A stretch of 64,000 nt of DNA from contig NZ_SBII01000007.1 of NCBI RefSeq assembly GCF_004028155.1, positions 62,001 to 126,000 of the forward strand, written 5' to 3'. Below the pieces are notes generated by a model. It had not been told where the DNA came from. It did not search any database and worked only from the letters and a program-made list of their open reading frames with translations. The position numbers and the translations under genes were made by a program. Position 1 is the first letter of the stretch. Every line of letters begins with the position of its first letter. This document shows, one piece after another, positions 59,185 to 64,000 of this stretch. The stretch is from Flavobacterium cerinum. GTDB taxonomy: Bacteria; Bacteroidota; Bacteroidia; Flavobacteriales; Flavobacteriaceae.

Positions 59185-60425
59185 GAAGTAATTTTATTTT
59201 CGGCTCTTACTAAGTTTTCGCGATAACGTATTAAGAATCCAATAATTATAGATTTACTATCTACTGTAAAGTATAATCCCATAAAAACCCAATAAGAAAT
59301 TATAAGAAAAATACCAGTTCCAACCAGCATATAATTAATATTCTGAATTGTAGGATTATCAGACCTTTTGTTTTTAAACAAGAGCGAAATAGAATATATT
59401 AAAATTATAACACCTAAAAGACCCGATTTTAAGAAAATGGTCATAAAACCATTGTGCAAAAAGGGTATATATCGCATAAAGCTTGTTTGCAGCCAAACCT
59501 TTTTCTTAAGATCTATTGAAGATCCCATTCCTTCACCCACTAAGACAGCTTTAGGGCCTTTACCAGTTACCTGCCTAACGGTATATATGTTTTCATAGGA
59601 TCTGTAATTATCATTAAAGTCGTTAGAATTTTCCCGGCTCACGTGGGTTTTAAAAGGTTCTATAGGTGCATTTTTAATTTTAAATAAAAATGCCTCAATA
59701 CCGCTTGCATGAATATTCGGGTTATAGGAATAGATGATCGAATACCCTACAATCATAAATAAAAATGTAGACGATAATACAATTACAGATCGCCTGTTAA
59801 TTACAAAATATCCTTTAAGAGCCATGAATAATATACCAAACTGGATGAAATTGGTTCTTGACAAATAGAAAATAGTAGAAAGAGCCAGTATTGTAGATCC
59901 AATTATTATTTTTTTTCTGGAAATATTTAATCCTAACTGCCTGTGAAAAAACAAGATTATAACCGAATATACCTCAAAGTCACTAAAGTATCCTGAATTC
60001 TCTCTCAGCTGGTGCATATTTTGAATACTCTTTGTACCCAAACTGTAACCTACTAATAACAAATGGACTAATCCCAAAATTATACCTGCATTCGCTAATA
60101 TAATTAATGGGTTTTTTATATAATCTTTACAAAGCTGGTATCCTATTAAAAGTCCTAATATTGGTTTTACGAGATAAGCTACATCACGCATAAAATCGTA
60201 AGGCTTAACATCTTCAAAAGCTCCAACAACTAAGGCTATTACAAATATTGCTGCAAAGCAGGCTATGTATTTTGCTATTGTTAAGGAATATTTATTGCTA
60301 ATGGTTATTAAAGCTGTGAGCGTCCAAATACCAAAGGTGGCCTCATATATATTGAAGTAAGGAACGGCAACACAGGCTATGAACAATAATTGATATAAAG
60401 ATTCTTTTTTGAGTACGGTAGCCAT
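59181..60425 (-). CDS. Oligosaccharide polymerase-like membrane protein (Wzy candidate)
   Basis: A 414-residue protein with about 11 membrane segments and an outward loop (about 225-320) with VTGKGPKAVLVGEGMGSS and FMRYIPFLHNGFMTIFLKSG, a pattern seen in O-antigen polymerases. It sits with flippase, acetyltransferase and GT genes, which supports Wzy over ligase. Sequence conservation in this family is low, so the call is by topology and context. It starts 1 base inside the neighbouring acyltransferase gene. Confidence 0.8.
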   Translation of the reverse strand: MATVLKKESLYQLLFIACVAVPYFNIYEATFGIWTLTALITISNKYSLTIAKYIACFAAIFVIALVVGAFEDVKPYDFMRDVAYLVKPILGLLIGYQLCKDYIKNPLIILANAGIILGLVHLLLVGYSLGTKSIQNMHQLRENSGYFSDFEVYSVIILFFHRQLGLNISRKKIIIGSTILALSTIFYLSRTNFIQFGILFMALKGYFVINRRSVIVLSSTFLFMIVGYSIIYSYNPNIHASGIEAFLFKIKNAPIEPFKTHVSRENSNDFNDNYRSYENIYTVRQVTGKGPKAVLVGEGMGSSIDLKKKVWLQTSFMRYIPFLHNGFMTIFLKSGLLGVIILIYSISLLFKNKRSDNPTIQNINYMLVGTGIFLIISYWVFMGLYFTVDSKSIIIGFLIRYRENLVRAENKITS

Positions 60426-61105
60426 TATACTAAAGTTTTTAAAATTTTAGCCGGAACCCCGCCTATTACAGAATGATCAGGAAACACACCATTTACTACA
60501 GCACCTGCTGCAACAACACAATGGTTACCTACTTTACTACCGTCTAAAAAAGTAACTTTTGCTCCTACCCATACATCATTACCTATTTGTATCCCTTTTG
60601 AGGATACTCCTTGCTCTCTTATCAATTTTGTGGTATCATTAAAATTATGGTTCTCAGAATGGAAACTTACATAAGATCCCATTATTACATCGTCGCCTAT
60701 CACTATGCCTCCCGCTGCGCCAAATTCGGTAAATTGACCTACAGCAGAATTATTACCCATTTTTAAACCTACTCCATATTTAGATAAATGGCTGGTACAG
60801 CTTACAAGAGAATAAGCTCCTATTCTGCTACCGTGGCCAATAGACAGTTTTTCTAAAGCATAGCCATCTATTATTGTGTTCTTTTCGATTGTTACATTGT
60901 AACCAAAAATAATATTTTTCTTATTGCTGATAGAACATCCTCTTCCAAGATATACTTTTTTACGCAGCGTTAAAATACCCCTTGTAAGCATCATTATCCT
61001 TCTATAGAGCGTTTGCCAAATTAATCCATCCGGAATATTTGCATCTATAGAATAGGTTTTCCCTGATTTATAAAGTAGCTTTTGGAATATGTTTTTTATC
61101 ATCAA
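60425..61105 (-). CDS. Hexapeptide-repeat acyltransferase (LbH)
   Basis: A 226-residue enzyme that probably O-acetylates a sugar of the polysaccharide. The left-handed beta-helix covers about 55-225, with imperfect hexapeptides (VIMGSYVSF, IQIGNDVWVGAKVTFLDGSK) and the catalytic histidine probably in SENHNF. The C-terminal GGVPAKIL is typical of the group. Start at 61105 or the next codon (MIKN). Acceptor unknown. Confidence 0.9.
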   Translation of the reverse strand: MMIKNIFQKLLYKSGKTYSIDANIPDGLIWQTLYRRIMMLTRGILTLRKKVYLGRGCSISNKKNIIFGYNVTIEKNTIIDGYALEKLSIGHGSRIGAYSLVSCTSHLSKYGVGLKMGNNSAVGQFTEFGAAGGIVIGDDVIMGSYVSFHSENHNFNDTTKLIREQGVSSKGIQIGNDVWVGAKVTFLDGSKVGNHCVVAAGAVVNGVFPDHSVIGGVPAKILKTLV

Positions 61106-61141
61106 AAAATGGGTATAGCGTTCAAAATTACAACAGTTTTT

Positions 61142-62398
61142 TTAATTAAGCCCAACCAGCTTTTTTTTAATGACTATAGTATATACTGCTGCAGTTATTA
61201 TTTCTGTAATTACAAGAGAGGCTAAAACACCATATATTTCAAAAAAATGAAGTAATACAATAAGTGCTGTTAAATTAAACACAACCATTGTCATGGTAAG
61301 CCGAATGTATAGTTTTTGATAATTCCATGCCAAAACCAATTGCTTTAATGGTATCGAAATAGCCAAAGTCAGCGGAATAAGCACTCCAAATTGTAATAAT
61401 CCTACTATTTCATCAGAAGCATTTTTATCAAAATAAGAAACGACAGGTCTGGCCAATAGGTACAGTACAAGCATTGATAAGGTTATAAACAAAAAGTTTG
61501 CGCCGTTATATAACTTCCAAAACCTCAACCCTTGTTTTACATTTTTTTCCAACAGATAACATACTCTTGGATACAGGTAGTTAAAAAACAGGAAAATATA
61601 GGTTTTAAAAGCCACTACAATTTGTTCTATAATTTTATATTTCCCAGCCATTGCATCGCCGGTAAAAAAACTTATTAGCATTATGGGCGAATACAATTGT
61701 AATGACAGGAACAACTGTGAAGAAACCATACTAAAATTGCCTCTCAAAAAGATAACGACCTCATCTTTACTTGTACTGTTAATCGAGATAGTATAGGTTC
61801 TAAAAAGCTTTATAAATCCTACAAGATTAGCAATGATCATTCCCATACCCCACCATAAATTCACATAGATGTAGTCTCCCGTGTTTTTTACAGTTAAGAA
61901 TACTCCGGCAACATAAATAATTTTTGCGCTTATAGTGAGTGCTGTTATCCCTTTGAAATTTTCTATTCCCTGAAAAACCCATGTAGGGTTTATAAACTGA
62001 CCAATAAGAATAGGCAGTCCTAAAATAAATAATTCTTTTTCTCTACTAAAATAGGGTATGGTACAATAAAACAGCGCCATTACTGCAAGCACCATTAATA
62101 ACAATAAAAAACGGGCAATATAAGCGGTACTTAGAATTTTGCCTATTGCTGCTTTATCATCCCTGTTTACAGCAACATCTTTAACACCTACAATATCACT
62201 CCCATAATCTATAATTACAATAAGGAAAAAAGAAATAGCCATTCCGGCACCTACTTTTCCATATCCTTCCGGTCCACAAATAAGGTACAAATAAGGGGCT
62301 ACAAGCAGAGGAGTTACTAAATTAAACCCCTGCCCCATACCATAGGTAATAAGGTTTACAATTTGTTTTTTGGCTTTAATTTCCCCTGTCTTGATCAT
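61142..62398 (-). CDS. O-antigen/polysaccharide flippase Wzx-like
   Basis: A 418-residue membrane protein with 12 or so membrane segments (MATE/MVF fold). It flips the lipid-linked repeat unit to the periplasm. N-terminal YGMGQGFNLVTPLLVAPYL and the VWFQGIENF-like WVFQGIENFKGITALT loop are usual for Wzx. A second flippase-like protein is encoded at 32494-33951. It begins 10 bases after the GT39 gene. Confidence 0.9.
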   Translation of the reverse strand: MIKTGEIKAKKQIVNLITYGMGQGFNLVTPLLVAPYLYLICGPEGYGKVGAGMAISFFLIVIIDYGSDIVGVKDVAVNRDDKAAIGKILSTAYIARFLLLLMVLAVMALFYCTIPYFSREKELFILGLPILIGQFINPTWVFQGIENFKGITALTISAKIIYVAGVFLTVKNTGDYIYVNLWWGMGMIIANLVGFIKLFRTYTISINSTSKDEVVIFLRGNFSMVSSQLFLSLQLYSPIMLISFFTGDAMAGKYKIIEQIVVAFKTYIFLFFNYLYPRVCYLLEKNVKQGLRFWKLYNGANFLFITLSMLVLYLLARPVVSYFDKNASDEIVGLLQFGVLIPLTLAISIPLKQLVLAWNYQKLYIRLTMTMVVFNLTALIVLLHFFEIYGVLASLVITEIITAAVYTIVIKKKLVGLN

Positions 62399-62407
62399 GG
62401 CCTTTTA

Positions 62408-64000
62408 TTACTGTTTTACAACAGTTTTATCAGTAATTAATAATCCTTCTTTCTTAGTCGTTTTATTAACCATATAGATTCCTATTTTATATTCACCCGG
62501 CTCCAGGTTTGATATATTATATTCACAAGCAAAACCCGAATCATCAGTATTATAATTTAATCCCACATAACCGGATACATCTTTTCTAATTACTTTAAGG
62601 GTTGGTAATTTTTCAATTGTATTCCCTTTAATTAGTACAAGATTTATTTTACTGGCACTGGCGTCCTGATCGGGGAAGTAAGCCCATCCGGAAATTTTTA
62701 TTGTTTTACCCGTATTCTCAAATACATCGATATAACTTACAATTGTATCGCCGTTAGATTGTTTTAATTGTCCATATTTGGTTATATCAATACCTGGAAC
62801 ATTCTTTTTAGGTATATAATACCTTGTCCAAACATCATAACCTTCATAATTATTTTCCAGGTAAAAGTTATCTTCAATAAATTGTTTTGTCTCTTCAGTT
62901 GGAGTGTATGGTCTTGTATGGCCGTCTATATACCAAAAAGCTTCTATTTTACAAGCACCTGTCTTCATTTCCTGGGTATATACATCTAAAGATCTGTCAA
63001 TAATCTTATGTTTGTCTTTTACCTCTTTAAAAAAGAAATTCATGTACCAACCTAAGCTGCTAACTACATTAGCATTTTGTTTACTATTTTCTTTTATAAA
63101 ACTTGTAGCCTCCCTAAATTCTGTTTTAGCTTTTTCTGTATAATAATGTTTCACTATAATTAGATTAGTAAGTGAAAATAAAATAATTGCAAAAAAGAAA
63201 CAGGCTCTTAAAACATGATTTTTAATTTGCATCAATCCTATAACCACCATTAAAATAACTGCCGGCAAAACATTAATAAAATAACGGTTAACAATCATTG
63301 GTATGGATATATACGATTTAACCAACGGTATAAAAAGTGTAATAAATATCCATAATAGTAATATAAAAGCGTTTAGGTTAAACTCGCTGAAAAGTCTTTT
63401 TGGGGATGACTCTTCTTTCTTTTTTATAAATTCTATAAAGAAGAAAATAATTAAAATGAGTACAAACCATATAACAATCTCTGAATACCCAAAAAACTCC
63501 TTAAACAACTCTGAATAAACATTCCATTTAGGTTTTGCTATCCACATCGCTTTTCTTTCTGCCGCAGCCATTAAAAACCTTAAACAAGGAATGTATAATA
63601 TCAAGGATATAATTCCTGACATTAAACTGTATATAAAAAACTTTTTACTAGTTGTATAGTCTCTATAAGGCCTCCAAACAAAGTATAGAAGTATAACATA
63701 CTGAGAAAACAGGGCAAAGAGTGAAAAGAAGTGTGAATAAAGCATAAAAGCCACAAAAAAACCATACAAAGCAGATGTTTTAAAAGAAGGTGCTTTTATA
63801 AATCTCACTAAGAAATAAAAAGAAATCGTCGTAGAAAGAAATAATAATGGATATGGCCTGGCATCCTGAGAATAATAAATATGAAAATAGTTTACGGCTA
63901 AAATAGCTGCGGCATATAGACCTGCTTTTTTACCACACATTTCTTTTCCCAACAGGTATATAGCCCAAACACCCATTATACCTATTATTGCAGAAAGCAT
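62408..64000 (-). CDS. GT39-type membrane glycosyltransferase, 5' end cut by the window
   Basis: Partial: 530 residues are visible, and the frame is open to the window edge, so the true start lies beyond 64000. The visible part has about 8-9 membrane segments, with YYSQDARPYPLL near residue 42-53, a signature of the ArnT/PMT (GT39) family, followed by a soluble C-terminal part (about 275-530) including a beta-rich domain. The first membrane helix and catalytic acidic loop of the family are upstream and not seen. It would use a lipid-linked sugar donor. Confidence 0.88.
   Translation of the reverse strand: MLSAIIGIMGVWAIYLLGKEMCGKKAGLYAAAILAVNYFHIYYSQDARPYPLLFLSTTISFYFLVRFIKAPSFKTSALYGFFVAFMLYSHFFSLFALFSQYVILLYFVWRPYRDYTTSKKFFIYSLMSGIISLILYIPCLRFLMAAAERKAMWIAKPKWNVYSELFKEFFGYSEIVIWFVLILIIFFFIEFIKKKEESSPKRLFSEFNLNAFILLLWIFITLFIPLVKSYISIPMIVNRYFINVLPAVILMVVIGLMQIKNHVLRACFFFAIILFSLTNLIIVKHYYTEKAKTEFREATSFIKENSKQNANVVSSLGWYMNFFFKEVKDKHKIIDRSLDVYTQEMKTGACKIEAFWYIDGHTRPYTPTEETKQFIEDNFYLENNYEGYDVWTRYYIPKKNVPGIDITKYGQLKQSNGDTIVSYIDVFENTGKTIKISGWAYFPDQDASASKINLVLIKGNTIEKLPTLKVIRKDVSGYVGLNYNTDDSGFACEYNISNLEPGEYKIGIYMVNKTTKKEGLLITDKTVVKQ

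Noticed and set aside
1..64000. Defence island, prophage or transposon
   Set aside because: No integrase, transposase, phage structural, restriction or toxin gene is recognised, and gene content is mostly housekeeping and envelope.

Overview
The window reads as chromosomal DNA of a flavobacterium (Bacteroidota, close to Flavobacterium). The support is AT-rich DNA, the -7 promoter element TAnnTTTG in front of many genes, little sign of Shine-Dalgarno sites, gliding/type 9 secretion genes (gldH and a sprE/porW-like gene), a RicT-like PSP1 protein, families typical of the phylum (DUF4292, DUF5687, DUF6168, DUF6341, DUF6427, HU-SPOR), and an ATP synthase cluster in this part of which atpD and atpC are absent. 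These family names rest on recognition of the protein sequences, not on a search. I see no tRNA, rRNA, CRISPR array, transposase, integrase or prophage.

Layout. 1-9.9 kb: hemB, a c-type cytochrome lipoprotein, a convergent OmpR-type two-component pair, a DUF1573 secreted protein that may be its target, a small membrane protein/Xre pair, ogt, a serine hydrolase, a DEDD exonuclease and a double-ATPase peptide ABC transporter protein. 9.9-17.3 kb (mostly minus): scoB-scoA, PBP1A, gldH, ricT, and a trhO fused to an extra C-terminal domain. 17.5-26 kb: recA, a lipoprotein/ECF sigma/trans-envelope barrel operon, plsC, trpS, dprA, an HU-SPOR membrane protein and an acyl-CoA thioesterase. 26-34 kb (minus): two EnvC-like LytM proteins, DUF4292 lipoprotein, TPR protein, nucleotidyltransferase, dut and a polysaccharide flippase. 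34-43.2 kb (minus): atpG-A-H-F-E-B, DUF6168, AtpZ, bactofilin, sprE.

43.2-47.8 kb (minus): a PadR-led operon with three related small membrane proteins carrying an E-[ML]-[TA]-D-H motif, then a DUF5687 permease and its ABC ATPase. A palindrome overlaps the PadR -7 element, suggesting autoregulation. 47.9-53.2 kb: a PaaE-like ferredoxin reductase, a GT9 glycosyltransferase, DUF4254, DUF6427, DUF6341 and purD. 53.2-64 kb (minus, running off the end): an exopolysaccharide/O-antigen locus with initiating sugar-phosphate transferase, UDP-glucuronate decarboxylase, two polymerase/ligase-like proteins, two GT4 enzymes, a hexapeptide acetyltransferase, a Wzx flippase and a truncated GT39 enzyme.

No gap between genes exceeds 300 bases; the gaps hold terminators, promoter elements and several palindromic intergenic repeats. 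The least explained parts are (i) the PadR/three-paralogue/DUF5687 operon, (ii) the ECF sigma factor translationally overlapped with a protein predicted to run from cytoplasm to outer membrane, (iii) the TrhO-U32C fusion, (iv) tandem catalytically degenerate LytM paralogues, and (v) an array of phased TTAACA repeats upstream of the DUF1573 gene.
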